From the NCBI GenBank assembly GCA_039814575.1, contig JBCCAY010000005.1:62001-126000 (forward strand): a stretch of DNA of 64,000 bases, read 5' to 3'. The notes under the pieces are model-generated. The model was not told where the DNA came from. It was given only the letters and a program-made list of their open reading frames with translations, and did no database searches. Shown in pieces: positions 53,922 to 62,745 of the stretch (positions are counted from its first letter, which is position 1; every line of letters begins with the position of its first letter). Both the position numbers and the translations under genes were made by a program. The DNA is from MED-G105 sp039814575 (lineage in GTDB: Bacteria; Pseudomonadota; Alphaproteobacteria; Caulobacterales; Parvularculaceae).

Positions 53922-54964
53922 TAAGCGATCCTCCGGCTGCAAGCCGGGCCGCCCGCCGTCGCTCGCATGATCGCTTCACTGACGCCGTCGAGCGGCAATT
54001 GCTCCGCCACGGCGCCGAGTTCAAACGCCACCCGCGGCATGCCGTAGACAACGCACGTCTCTTTGTTTTGGCCAATCGTATGGGCGCCGGCGTCGCGCAT
54101 CGCCTTCAGGCCCTGCGCGCCATCTTGCCCCATGCCGGTGAGAATAACGCCGACGGCCCGTTCGCCGAACTGCACCATAGAGCGGAATAAAACATCGACG
54201 GATGGTCTGTGTCCAGAAACTAAGTCGCCTTCAGAAAGGCGGCACTGCAAGCCGGTGGTGTTGACCACTTCAAGATGCCGGGCGCCGCCGGGCGCCAGAT
54301 AAATTTGTCCTTGTCTCAGAGGCGCGCCATCTTCTGCTTCAGATACTTCAGGGGCGCAATTCTGATTGAGCCGAACGGCGAAACTGGACGTGAACAATTC
54401 CGGCATATGTTGGGTAATGACGGTCGGCGGGCAATTCGCTGGGAACGTCCGAAGAACTTGCAATAACGCCTCTACGCCGCCTGTCGACGAGCCGATGGCG
54501 ATGAACCGATCAGCAGGCGTATAGCTCGATATCGCCGGTTTTGGCGTCCGCGCACGGGCGCGTTCGGCGATAGGGCTGCGCGCCGCCGCCTTAACCTTTT
54601 CGGGCAAGTCAGTGAACGCCGTCGCGAATTCAGAGCCGGCCGGCTTGCCGATGACGTCGAAAGCCCCAAGGCTCAGCGCCTCGATCGATGCTCCGGCGCC
54701 TGATTGCGTCAGGGTGGAAATCATAATCACCGGCGTCGGGCGCAGGCGCATGATTTTTTCTAAGAACTCCAGCCCGTTCATGCGCGGCATTTCGACGTCG
54801 AGAGTAACGACGTCAGGGTTCAGTGATTTTATCGCTTGCCGAGCTTCATAAGGATCGCCCGCCTCCCCGCATACTTCAATATCGGGGTCCGTACGAAGAC
54901 GAGACTTAATCACCGCCCGCATGGTGCGGGAGTCATCGACAACAAGAACGCGGACTTTTTCCAT
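53921..54964 (-). CDS. cheB: Chemoreceptor methylesterase CheB
   Basis: Removes receptor methyl esters and deamidates Gln. The N-terminal receiver has phospho-Asp56 in VTLDVEMP. The esterase domain has Ser in AIGSSTGGVEALL, His in ITQHMP and Asp in GMGQDGAQGL. 347 residues from ATG 54964, which follows CGGAGCTCGCTTA. It follows the receptor gene on minus and precedes cheD. Confidence 0.96.
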   Translation of the reverse strand: MEKVRVLVVDDSRTMRAVIKSRLRTDPDIEVCGEAGDPYEARQAIKSLNPDVVTLDVEMPRMNGLEFLEKIMRLRPTPVIMISTLTQSGAGASIEALSLGAFDVIGKPAGSEFATAFTDLPEKVKAAARSPIAERARARTPKPAISSYTPADRFIAIGSSTGGVEALLQVLRTFPANCPPTVITQHMPELFTSSFAVRLNQNCAPEVSEAEDGAPLRQGQIYLAPGGARHLEVVNTTGLQCRLSEGDLVSGHRPSVDVLFRSMVQFGERAVGVILTGMGQDGAQGLKAMRDAGAHTIGQNKETCVVYGMPRVAFELGAVAEQLPLDGVSEAIMRATAGGPACSRRIA

Positions 54965-55026
54965 TAAGCGAGCTCCGGAGACGGATTGATAAATCAAGGA
55001 CGAAAGTTAGTCAGTCGTTTGACGCG

Positions 55027-55049
55027 GGAGAGCGTCGCGACCGCTCTCC
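55027..55049 (-). terminator. Hairpin after the chemoreceptor gene
   Basis: GGAGAGCG and CGCTCTCC pair perfectly with a 7-base loop, 29 bases past the stop. No T-run follows, so it may only attenuate transcription into cheB. Confidence 0.5.
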
Positions 55050-55077
55050 ATCCCCGTTTGCGCCGCTAAGGCAGTCT

Positions 55078-58011
55078 CTAGAAGTCCTCCCAATCGTCAT
55101 CGTCAGCGACGGGATCAGCTTTTAGCGCCGTCGCACCTTGCGTGCGTGGCTGCGACGCAGCGAAGGCTTGCGCGCGTTCTTGTTGTTGATGCACGGGCGC
55201 AGGCGCTGATGAGGGCGCCGATGGGGACATTGATAATCCAGGAGAGTTGGCCGTTTTAAAGCGCGAAACGATTTGGCCCAATTGTTCAGCCTCTTGGGTC
55301 AAAGAGTGGCTCGCAGCCGTTGATTCCTCGACCATGGCTGCGTTTTGCTGCGTCACCTGATCCATTTGGTTCATGGCGACATTGATCTCAGCAATGCCGG
55401 TCGATTGTTCGCGTGCGGACGTGGCGATGTCGGATACGCGTTTCGAGATACTGGCGACGGACGTTACAATCTCTTCCAACGCCTCACCAGTTTGACCAAC
55501 AAGGTCAACGCCGCGCTCAACGTGTTGGGAACTTGCTGAGATCAAGGTCTTAATCTCTTTCGCGGCATCGGATGAACGTTGCGCGAGCGCACGAACTTCC
55601 GAAGCAACGACTGCGAAGCCACGACCAGCATCACCTGCGCGCGCCGCCTCAACGCCAGCGTTGAGCGCAAGAAGGTTCGTTTGGAACGCAATATCGTCAA
55701 TCACACTGATGATTTGTGAGATTTGCTGTGACGAACGTTCAATCTCGCCCATAGCGCCGACCGCTTCACGCACAACGACGCCGCTTGTCTCCGCGTTCTT
55801 CTTCGCGTCGATAACGACTTGGTTTGCTTTTTCAGCGCCTTCAGCCGCGGCGCGGACGCTCGCGGTGAGTTCCTCCAACGAGGCCGCGGTTTCCTCAAGG
55901 GTCGCCGCTTGGTTTTCGGTTCGACGGGAAAGGTCGTCCGCCGCCTGGCTAATCTCACCCGCACCAGTCCGGATACCATCCGTATTCTGGATAACGGACG
56001 TGATCGATTCTTGGAGTTTGACCAAAGCCACATTAAAGTTGGTTCGGATTTGCTCATAGGTCTGGGCGAACGGCGTAGAAATTTCTCGCGTTAGATCTCC
56101 GTCGGAAAGCCCCGTAAGACCTTCAGCGAGACTGCCGATAACGACTTCCAATTCCTCAGCCCGCGCTTTGCGTTCTTTCTCGACTTGAATACGGTCTTCT
56201 TCAATTTGAGTAATATCAGTCGCAAGCTTGACGACGCGGAAAAGCTCGCCTTTCCCGTCGACGACAGCGCTGTAAGACGCACGCAGCCAGACCGGCTTGC
56301 CGCCTTTGCCGAAACGTTGGAATTTTCCGTGGATACTTTCGCCCATGGCGAGGCGCTTCCACATGCTTTTATATTCTTCGGTCCGCGCGAAATCTGGGTC
56401 GCAGAACATGGAATGATGCTTGCCCTCAATATCCTGCATGGAATAGCCCATGGTGTTCAGGAAATTCTCATTCGCTTTACGGATCGTTCCGTCCGGCGAG
56501 AACTCGATAATCGCCTGGGACGAATCAAGCGCTCTTAAAACACCGGCGCTCGTCCGCTCGGCCGTGACATTGCGCCATTCAAGCGTATTGCCGACATATT
56601 CGCCGTTCTCATCGAAAACGCCACTGACGTTTAGCGAGAATTTGAGATCGCCAAGGGAAATATCCGTATGGAACGGTAGGCGCGATGCATCAGCCATCAT
56701 TTGACGCTGATGCGCCGGATTTTTGTGAAAAACGTCGATACACGATCCGACAATGTTCTCGGGATCAAACGTCGGAAACGCCACGCGGAATTCCTCGCGG
56801 TGATCTCGGAATAATTGTTTCGTCGCTTCATTGACGAAGGTGACGATAAAGTCCCGGTCCACCATGATCATCGGTTGCGATGATCCGTCAAAGGCTGTGC
56901 CCTTGAAGACAGCAATTTTGTTGGCCTCAGCACTGCTGGCCGCGTCGTCTCGGAATTGCCGTAGGGACTTCGCAATCGTGCCGATTTCATCCTTGCGACT
57001 AGCGCCCGGGACTTTCGTTTCATAATTGCCGGCCGCAATTTTTCGAGTCGCGGCGCCGAGTTGATTCAATTGCTTCGAAATCGCTTTCGCGAAGAAATAT
57101 GTTATGCCCGCGCTTGCCGCGATGCTTACAATCGTCAGAACAAGCACAAAAACCAGCGCCGTGGCGCCACGCGCCGCAACAGCGCGCGCTTCATTTGTCA
57201 ATGTTGCGGCAAGCTGATCTTCCACCGCCTTCATTTCATCAATGCGCGCGGTTGATGCATCAAACCATAATGCGCCGGAGACAGACGCGCCGGTGAAGGC
57301 GTTGCTTTGGGCGCTTGCGCGAAACTCGTCGACATTTGCTTGCGCACGGCTTGTCGCCAGGCGTTCAATAGCGCTGACATCGTTTTTGGCGGCGTTTGTC
57401 AGGGCTTCCTGAACGGAAACGCGTTGGGCTTCTGCTAAAGAAACAAAGCTCTTATAGCGCGCCGGCGTGAAGCCGGCGGAGAAACCAGCCGCGCCGACGG
57501 CGCGCTCGCGGCCAGCGTATTCCTTGGCCCAAACCAAGGCGCTGAACGCGTCAGCGCGCTTTGCGACAAGCGGGTCGGACGCTTTTTCCAAAGCGGTCTC
57601 AGCGTGGGTAAGAAGCGTGGCGATAATATCCGTGTAGGCCGCGCCAATCGCTGCAGGGGCGCTTGTACGCGCTTCAACCGCGGAACGAACCCGATCGATC
57701 GCCGTCAAACTCGCCTGGTCGCCGGTGATTTCTAAGAAAGCAGACGCGGCGGCGTCGACGTCACGACGGAGGTTCGGCAGGTCATTGGCGAACCGTCTGC
57801 CGTTGGACGCGGTGTAGCCAACCGATGCGCCGCGCTCCCGCTGGAGATAATGAACGAGCGCGCTGGTCGCGCCAGCGTCTTCAACGCTGTTGACGACAGC
57901 CTGCGCGTTATTGCGCTGACTAAGGGCGTCCCCAAAATTCTGTAAAGAGAATAACGACATCACCAAAAGCGGTGCGGCGGCGAGGATCATTAAGCGGTGT
58001 AACATGCGCAT
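55078..58011 (-). CDS. Methyl-accepting chemotaxis protein with NIT and PAS domains
   Basis: Transmembrane receptor feeding CheA. From ATG 58011 it has 977 residues: TM1 (~4-25), a periplasmic NIT-type nitrate/nitrite sensing domain (~35-285, with LQRERGASVGY), TM2 (~295-320), HAMP, a PAS domain (~375-495), a second PAS with MGYSMQDIEGKHHSMFCDP (~500-615), a second HAMP (~630-685) and the signalling hairpin tip (IAFQTNLLALNAGVEAARAGDAGRGFAVVASEVRALAQRS). The C-terminus ends DDDWEDF, like the NWETF-type tether for CheR/CheB. An upstream GTG at 58047 has no ribosome site; ATG 58011 has TGGAGAC 12 bases before. Confidence 0.93.
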   Translation of the reverse strand: MRMLHRLMILAAAPLLVMSLFSLQNFGDALSQRNNAQAVVNSVEDAGATSALVHYLQRERGASVGYTASNGRRFANDLPNLRRDVDAAASAFLEITGDQASLTAIDRVRSAVEARTSAPAAIGAAYTDIIATLLTHAETALEKASDPLVAKRADAFSALVWAKEYAGRERAVGAAGFSAGFTPARYKSFVSLAEAQRVSVQEALTNAAKNDVSAIERLATSRAQANVDEFRASAQSNAFTGASVSGALWFDASTARIDEMKAVEDQLAATLTNEARAVAARGATALVFVLVLTIVSIAASAGITYFFAKAISKQLNQLGAATRKIAAGNYETKVPGASRKDEIGTIAKSLRQFRDDAASSAEANKIAVFKGTAFDGSSQPMIMVDRDFIVTFVNEATKQLFRDHREEFRVAFPTFDPENIVGSCIDVFHKNPAHQRQMMADASRLPFHTDISLGDLKFSLNVSGVFDENGEYVGNTLEWRNVTAERTSAGVLRALDSSQAIIEFSPDGTIRKANENFLNTMGYSMQDIEGKHHSMFCDPDFARTEEYKSMWKRLAMGESIHGKFQRFGKGGKPVWLRASYSAVVDGKGELFRVVKLATDITQIEEDRIQVEKERKARAEELEVVIGSLAEGLTGLSDGDLTREISTPFAQTYEQIRTNFNVALVKLQESITSVIQNTDGIRTGAGEISQAADDLSRRTENQAATLEETAASLEELTASVRAAAEGAEKANQVVIDAKKNAETSGVVVREAVGAMGEIERSSQQISQIISVIDDIAFQTNLLALNAGVEAARAGDAGRGFAVVASEVRALAQRSSDAAKEIKTLISASSQHVERGVDLVGQTGEALEEIVTSVASISKRVSDIATSAREQSTGIAEINVAMNQMDQVTQQNAAMVEESTAASHSLTQEAEQLGQIVSRFKTANSPGLSMSPSAPSSAPAPVHQQQERAQAFAASQPRTQGATALKADPVADDDDWEDF

Positions 58012-58451
58012 GGCGTCAGGTCTCCAGTCACGCCGGTCGGGCGTCACGAATGTGTATCGTTCCGCAGCACAAGGTCATTATGCTGCTGTCAATGAGTGAA
58101 CGGCGTTCAGAACACCAATGAATCAGTGTCGGCGATCAAAAACACGCGCCCAACAGATCAAAATCTATCGTTTCATCATGAAATTACCCTTAATCATAAG
58201 GGTCGGCGTGCATTTCCCGCGGAACGGGTCATCAAGGCGCAGAAGACCTCGACAAAGTTTTCGATGGTTAAACAAAAAAATCGATCCCCACTTGGGGATC
58301 AACCGCAGCAGCGAGCGCTGCAAATGCAAGAGGGTTATATTTTGTTTACGGACGTTATTAGATTGTAAACGCCAAGAATTGGTTACGCGTCGTGAACCGC
58401 TATCGCGCAGTCGACGCGCTTATCTTGGTCGCCTGCTCACGCGGGCGACGT
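58012..58451. promoter_or_regulatory. Intergenic region upstream of the chemoreceptor (440 bases)
   Basis: It holds a rho-independent terminator (58273-58300) for the acyl-CoA ligase, a second hairpin at 58186-58203 (ACCCTTA/TAAGGGT) and presumably the receptor promoter, which I cannot place. No convincing ORF. Confidence 0.5.
58273..58300 (-). terminator. Rho-independent terminator after acyl-CoA ligase
   Basis: On minus, GATCCCCA/TGGGGATC forms a perfect 8-bp stem followed by GATTTTTTTG. It lies ~150 bases after the ligase stop. Confidence 0.88.
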
Positions 58452-60068
58452 TTACGCGGGTAAAGCGTAACCCTTGAAGGATTTGCGCAATTCCGTCTTT
58501 AGAACCTTGCCGGTTGCGCCGATCGGCAGATCGTCGACAAACTCCACCGCATCTGGCCAAGCGATTTTATCGAGTTTGTCTTTCAGAAATTCCTTCACCG
58601 CCGTGTCGTCGACGCTCGCCCCGTCAGCTTTGACAACGATCAGCAATGGGCGTTCCTGCCATTTCGGATGCGACACGCCGATCACCGCCGCATTGGCGAT
58701 TTCTGGATGGCTGAGGGCGGCGTTTTCAATTTCAATGGAAGACACCCACTCGCCGCCCGTTTTGATGACGTCTTTGGCGCGGTCGGTGATTTCCATAAAG
58801 CCGTCCTGATCCAACGTCGCGACGTCGCCAGTGTCGAACCACCCGTCATCCGTCAGGGTCGGTTTCTCGGCCCGATAATAGTCTTTAATGACCCACGGGC
58901 CGCGCACCTGAAGGTTGCCGTCGGATTTCCCGTCGCGCGGCAACACGTTTCCTTCAGGGTCGACAATGCGCATATCCACAAACGGCAACGCCCGACCGGC
59001 TTTTAACCGGTGCGGCATTGTTTCATCGAGCGACCAATCGCGCATGTGCGGCGGCAGCGTATTGACCGCGCCGACCGGGGTCATTTCCGTCATGCCCCAC
59101 CCCTGCTGGATCTCAACACCGTGTTTCGCGAACCCGCGGATGATCGCTTCTGGCAGCGCCGCGCCGCCCGAAAGGCCCTTTTTCATATGATTTAGGGTTT
59201 TACCGGCTTTCTCCATATACTGAAGAAGTCCGAGCCAAACGGTCGGAACGCCAGCGGAATAATTGACTTCTTCGTCTTCAAGCAATTCGTAAAGCGACTC
59301 CCCGTCCAGCCGCGGCCCCGGAAATACTTGCTTCGCCCCCGCCATTAAGCAGGAATAGGGCGTGTTCCAAGCATTGACGTGAAACATTGGAACGACGGGC
59401 AAAATGGCGTCGCCTTCTGAAAGGTCGAGCCCTGACGGCAAACACGTCGCGAACGTTTGCAAAACGATCGCCCGATGCGAATAAAGAACGCCCTTTGGAT
59501 TACCCGTTGTGCCCGATGTGTAACACATCGCCGCCGCTGTGTTTTCGTCAAAATCAGGCCAATCGAAATCCGTTGGCGCATCAGCGATAAGCTCCTCATA
59601 AAGACCAACGCCGTCCGGGCGTGTCCCGCCATGGTCGGCGTCCGTCAACAGCATGCGTTTTTTGACATTCGGCAGGTTCGGCGCGATGGCGTCGACAAGC
59701 GGCGCGAAAGTCATATCGTAAAAGAGCCACTCGTCTTCGGCGTGATTGATGACATAGGCGGCGTTTTGCGGCCCGAGCCGCGGATTGATCGTATGTAAGA
59801 CAGCGCCGAGCCCGCCGACGGCGTAATAAAGCTCGAACTGGCGATACGTGTTCCAGCCGATAACGCCGATGCGATCGCCCTTCTTCACGCCCTCGGCCAC
59901 CAGGACATTGGCCAGCTGACAAATGCGACGATAGGAATCTTCTATCGTATAACGATGGATCGGCCCTTCGACGGTGCGCGTGACGATTTCCGTTTTGCGG
60001 TAATTCGCCATCGCATGTTTCAGTATTTCCGTCGTTAAGAGCGGACGGTCCATCATCAATCCGTGCAT
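58452..60068 (-). CDS. Fatty-acid--CoA ligase (AMP-binding family)
   Basis: Activates a fatty or carboxylic acid to its CoA thioester by way of an acyl-adenylate. The P-loop-like motif CYTSGTTGNPKGVLYSHR (~residue 180), QGWGMTEMTP and WFDTGDVATLDQDGFMEITDRAKDVIKTGGEWVS are all visible, with the catalytic Lys near the C-terminus (GATGKVLKTEL). The 538-residue protein resembles AlkK-type medium/long-chain ligases. ATG 60068 is preferred, with GGAGGAAAG 6 bases upstream; an earlier in-frame ATG at 60122 exists. Cytoplasmic or peripheral. Confidence 0.92.
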   Translation of the reverse strand: MHGLMMDRPLLTTEILKHAMANYRKTEIVTRTVEGPIHRYTIEDSYRRICQLANVLVAEGVKKGDRIGVIGWNTYRQFELYYAVGGLGAVLHTINPRLGPQNAAYVINHAEDEWLFYDMTFAPLVDAIAPNLPNVKKRMLLTDADHGGTRPDGVGLYEELIADAPTDFDWPDFDENTAAAMCYTSGTTGNPKGVLYSHRAIVLQTFATCLPSGLDLSEGDAILPVVPMFHVNAWNTPYSCLMAGAKQVFPGPRLDGESLYELLEDEEVNYSAGVPTVWLGLLQYMEKAGKTLNHMKKGLSGGAALPEAIIRGFAKHGVEIQQGWGMTEMTPVGAVNTLPPHMRDWSLDETMPHRLKAGRALPFVDMRIVDPEGNVLPRDGKSDGNLQVRGPWVIKDYYRAEKPTLTDDGWFDTGDVATLDQDGFMEITDRAKDVIKTGGEWVSSIEIENAALSHPEIANAAVIGVSHPKWQERPLLIVVKADGASVDDTAVKEFLKDKLDKIAWPDAVEFVDDLPIGATGKVLKTELRKSFKGYALPA

Positions 60069-60366
60069 GGGGGGCTTTCCTCCGGCGTTCAGCATCGCTT
60101 CGGCGACGCACTTTTTACGCAAAGTATCAAGGGCCCGATCGGTTCGGTCAATTCATCAGGATGCTATGACGAGAATTATTGCAGCGCATTATTGGACGAT
60201 GCGACTGAGACCGAAGCCAAATCTTAGCGAGACCGATTGTATGAGAGAAGAACGCTCAAACGAACGCCGACGCGTCCGCGTCGCCACGATGCGAACCTTC
60301 GCGCCGAGGTGAAGCCCGATCACGGCGTTGCGCACTTCTGTAAGCGTATTGAGACGGTTTCTTAAA
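60069..60366. other. Gap between the acyl-CoA ligase and the receiver gene
   Basis: This ~300-base stretch holds a weak candidate small minus gene (60189-60383) and a 48-codon plus ORF from 60167 to 60312 without a ribosome site. The ligase promoter should lie here. Confidence 0.4.
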
Positions 60367-60383
60367 TCAGCTGTCGCCGCCAC
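60189..60383 (-). CDS. Possible small basic protein after the receiver gene
   Basis: A 64-codon frame starting at a GTG that overlaps the receiver stop. GC-rich third positions (~70% by eye) and an early run LRNRLNTLTEVRNAVIGLHLGAKVRIV hint at real coding, but there is no clear ribosome site and no recognised family. Confidence 0.28.
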   Translation of the reverse strand: MAATADLRNRLNTLTEVRNAVIGLHLGAKVRIVATRTRRRSFERSSLIQSVSLRFGFGLSRIVQ

Positions 60384-60798
60384 CGGCAGACGCGACTTTC
60401 TTACGTCGACGACGAGGTTTCGCAGGCGCAGGCGCGCTTAATCCAAGCTCGATGAATAATTGCGCTACGGAAAATTTATCGAACGGCTTCAACAAGACTT
60501 CGTTGGCCCCGGCGGCGCGCGCCAACGCAAATTGCTGCGGATCGTTCTCTGTGGCGCAAAGAATGATCGCCGGTTTGCCATCTTCGCGGAGCGGCGCGAC
60601 GGCTTTGAGAAAATCCACAGCGCCGACGGAGGGTAAGTCCCAGTCTAGCATGACCACGTCGGGCGTGATTTCTTTGTAGAACGCCATCGCCTCTTCAGCG
60701 CTTGAGGCCTCGACGGCTTCGAGCCCCAATTCAGTCACGAGGCGAGCGGCGATCGCTCGGATTGCGGCGGAATCTTCAATAATTAAACAACGAGCCAT
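60367..60798 (-). CDS. CheY-like receiver with Arg/Lys-rich tail beside chpT
   Basis: A 143-residue single receiver. IIEDS (residues 7-10), phospho-Asp52 in MLDWDLP, Thr in CATEN, and Lys in LLKPFDK are intact. After the domain (~124) comes a disordered tail APAPAKPRRRRKKVASAGGGDS. In Caulobacter the Cle proteins are CheY-like receivers whose Arg-rich extension binds c-di-GMP and which act on the motor; the tail here suggests a similar class, but this is inference. It lies 156 bases downstream of chpT, and its upstream gap has a perfect palindrome at 60826-60840. Confidence 0.82.
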   Translation of the reverse strand: MARCLIIEDSAAIRAIAARLVTELGLEAVEASSAEEAMAFYKEITPDVVMLDWDLPSVGAVDFLKAVAPLREDGKPAIILCATENDPQQFALARAAGANEVLLKPFDKFSVAQLFIELGLSAPAPAKPRRRRKKVASAGGGDS

Positions 60799-60825
60799 AA
60801 CAGCGCCTAACGCCCCCTTCGAACG

Positions 60826-60840
60826 GCGCCAATATGGCGC
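60826..60840. promoter_or_regulatory. Palindrome upstream of receiver gene
   Basis: GCGCCA-ATA-TGGCGC has perfect 6-bp arms and the same ATA centre as the palindrome upstream of motA. It lies 28 bases before the start and may be an operator or leader hairpin. Confidence 0.4.
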
Positions 60841-60954
60841 GCGGCGGTTAGCCCGGCGTTAACATGAGCCTTCAGAATACTATCGTTTCGTAAGCCAATT
60901 AACGCTGCGTCAAGACGCCGAAGCCGCAACAACAGGCGAGTCCGATCGCTTTTC

Positions 60955-61746
60955 TCAGCTCAGATCAGCATCAGACGTCGGGGCGTTCCCAAATTGCAGG
61001 GCCAACCGCACACGCTCGCCGTCAAACGCCGCTGCGGCTTTCCCGCCGCTCCGCCGCGCCATCAAGCCGGCGACGTAAAGCGGCGTGTGCTTCGGTTTCA
61101 AATCATCGATATCGCCCGCGAGCGCTTTCGGAACGTCATCATTCATCATCACGCGCGCACCGGTCGCTTCTATTAGAAAGACGCCCTTGTCGCCGCTGAC
61201 CGTCACCGTTCCGCCGCGCGGCACGCTGTCGGCGGCTGCATGGGCGAGCAGTAACAATCCTTTAACATGATCCTTAGGCGCGGCGAGCGCGGTGACGTTC
61301 CAGATAAGGTCGGCTTTTGAAAAGGCGTAAACGCCGATGAGAAGGTCGCGCGCCTCCTCTAGAGACACATCGCGATCATATCCGCCGGCCATGCCGTAAG
61401 CGAGGCGCGCATATTTAAGCGCGGCGACGGTTTTCTCCGTACTCGACTGAACGAGCGACATGGCCTCGGCGCGCATGTCCTCGTCCATGTCATCGTCATT
61501 CAGAACCTCGAGCCCCGAGCTTAACGCGCCGACCGGGTTCACCAGATCATGGCAAAGCCGCGACGACATCAAAGCGGTCAACGTCATGCCGTCTAGCGCG
61601 CCGGCGAGCGGCCCACCGCCGCCTCCAGCCGCCGGCTCGGCCGCACTTAGTTGCGCGGCGGCGTCTGATGACGGATCGTTTGACGGAGGATTGTTCGTCG
61701 GTGCGGCGTCTGACGCCGTCCTATTGGACGCAGGAGATTGGGACAT
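60955..61746 (-). CDS. chpT: Histidine phosphotransferase ChpT
   Basis: Carries phosphate from the cell-cycle kinase CckA to CtrA and CpdR. The phospho-His66 motif SSRLCHDLVNPVGALSSGLEVL is diagnostic, followed by the degenerate HATPase-like domain that no longer binds ATP (VKGLLLLAHAAADSVPRGG, LIEATGARV). The first ~50 residues are Ser/Asn/Ala-rich and disordered, an extra arm compared with the ~225-residue Caulobacter protein. ATG 61746 is the start. It indicates that a CtrA pathway operates in this organism. Confidence 0.92.
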   Translation of the reverse strand: MSQSPASNRTASDAAPTNNPPSNDPSSDAAAQLSAAEPAAGGGGGPLAGALDGMTLTALMSSRLCHDLVNPVGALSSGLEVLNDDDMDEDMRAEAMSLVQSSTEKTVAALKYARLAYGMAGGYDRDVSLEEARDLLIGVYAFSKADLIWNVTALAAPKDHVKGLLLLAHAAADSVPRGGTVTVSGDKGVFLIEATGARVMMNDDVPKALAGDIDDLKPKHTPLYVAGLMARRSGGKAAAAFDGERVRLALQFGNAPTSDADLS

Positions 61747-61841
61747 CGGGCCTCAGCATTCGGTTGCGAACTCTTCGCCGCCACTATCGCTGATTCGCGC
61801 TCAGCGAGCCCGGTATTGAAGCGAAAACGTCGCCACGCGGC

Positions 61842-62282
61842 CTAACGTTTTTTAATCCAAGCGCCATTGGCGTTTTGCACGCACTGCCCAGACGGCGCTC
61901 GGCGAATGAGTTTTTCAGCGGTGAGAACGCCGGTGTCACGGATGCTGACGCCATTTTGCCGCGCAAGCCGGGTGTAAGCCGCTTTCCGGCGCTGATTAAC
62001 CGACGCCACTTCTCGGCGCAGCGAGTCGTTAGCGCGCCCTTCATTGACGACGCCGAGATACCCGTCATTGCGTTCGCCGACGATGCAATTTCGTTTCGCC
62101 GCTTCAATCGCCGAAGACGCAGCGAAGCTCGTCGTCGGCGACGCCAGCAAGACGAACGCAGCGCCCAACGCCAGAGCGCCCGCCATTACGATAGAAAAAA
62201 GCGTCTTGCGTTTCGCAGCGCTTCCGCCTGCCCCGCCCTTGGCGCTTCCCGTCGCGCCAAAACCGCTCGAAGTCCTCGTCAT
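61842..62282 (-). CDS. ydbL: YdbL-family periplasmic protein
   Basis: DUF1318 protein of the YdbH-YnbE-YdbL set. Signal peptide ~residues 27-55 (FSIVMAGALALGAAFVLLASPTTSFA) after a basic Gly-rich start, then the family block IVGERNDGYLGVVNEGRANDSLRREVASVNQRRKAAYTRLARQNG. ATG 62282 is preferred because AAGGTGAG lies before it. Downstream of ynbE and a repeat region. Confidence 0.88.
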   Translation of the reverse strand: MTRTSSGFGATGSAKGGAGGSAAKRKTLFSIVMAGALALGAAFVLLASPTTSFAASSAIEAAKRNCIVGERNDGYLGVVNEGRANDSLRREVASVNQRRKAAYTRLARQNGVSIRDTGVLTAEKLIRRAPSGQCVQNANGAWIKKR

Positions 62283-62292
62283 GGTTCTCACC

Positions 62293-62391
62293 TTTTCCCA
62301 GCCCCGCTTATTCCCAGCCCAGCTTAGTTGAAAGCCCTGCTTAGTTTAAAGCCCAGCTCGTTTCCCAGCCCTGTTTCTCAGCCCTGTTGCT
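62293..62391. repeat. Degenerate tandem repeat between ynbE and ydbL
   Basis: About six imperfect 13-19-base units built on CCCAGCCC(A/T/C)GCTTA or AGCCCTG. The order is head-to-tail and no reading frame is carried. It fills most of the 160-base gap between the two genes. Confidence 0.7.
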
Positions 62392-62442
62392 CACTGTCGC
62401 CTGCGAAGTGTCGACGACCCTATCGTCTACGCCGCGCCAATC

Positions 62443-62679
62443 TTAGAAGATTTCCGGGTTCTCCGCGATGAGATCCTCGATCTCGCGCTCAATTTTAAAG
62501 CGAACTTCCTGTTGGATGTTCACATTGAGATTGATTTCAATGGGTTCGTCAGGCGCTTCGACCTTCACGGTGGCGCACCCGGCGCCGGCGAGCAAAACCA
62601 TAGCGAGCGCACCAGCGCTCATGCTGCGCGCGTCGTGCTGAAGATGTGTTTCCCATCCGAGTGCAGAATTCTCCGCCAT
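62443..62679 (-). CDS. ynbE: YnbE-family small lipoprotein
   Basis: A 78-residue protein with an N-terminal hydrophobic segment ending at a lipobox-type Cys (LLAGAGC, residue 35), then the family core VKVEAPDEPIEINLNVNIQQEVRFKI. In E. coli YnbE is an outer-membrane lipoprotein that joins YdbH to form an intermembrane bridge for phospholipid transport. GCGGAGACGG precedes ATG 62679. Confidence 0.85.
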   Translation of the reverse strand: MAENSALGWETHLQHDARSMSAGALAMVLLAGAGCATVKVEAPDEPIEINLNVNIQQEVRFKIEREIEDLIAENPEIF

Positions 62680-62745
62680 TAAGCCGTCTCCGCGTTTCCC
62701 AACATTTTTACTGTGCCCTAAGATTCCGACGATTGCGAGGCGGAA

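Noticed and set aside
58186..58203. ACCCTTA/TAAGGGT hairpin as a terminator or small RNA
   Set aside because: It lacks a T-run on either strand and no transcript boundary points to it.
60167..60312. 48-codon plus frame between ligase and receiver
   Set aside because: No ribosome site, rare codon pattern and no recognised domain.
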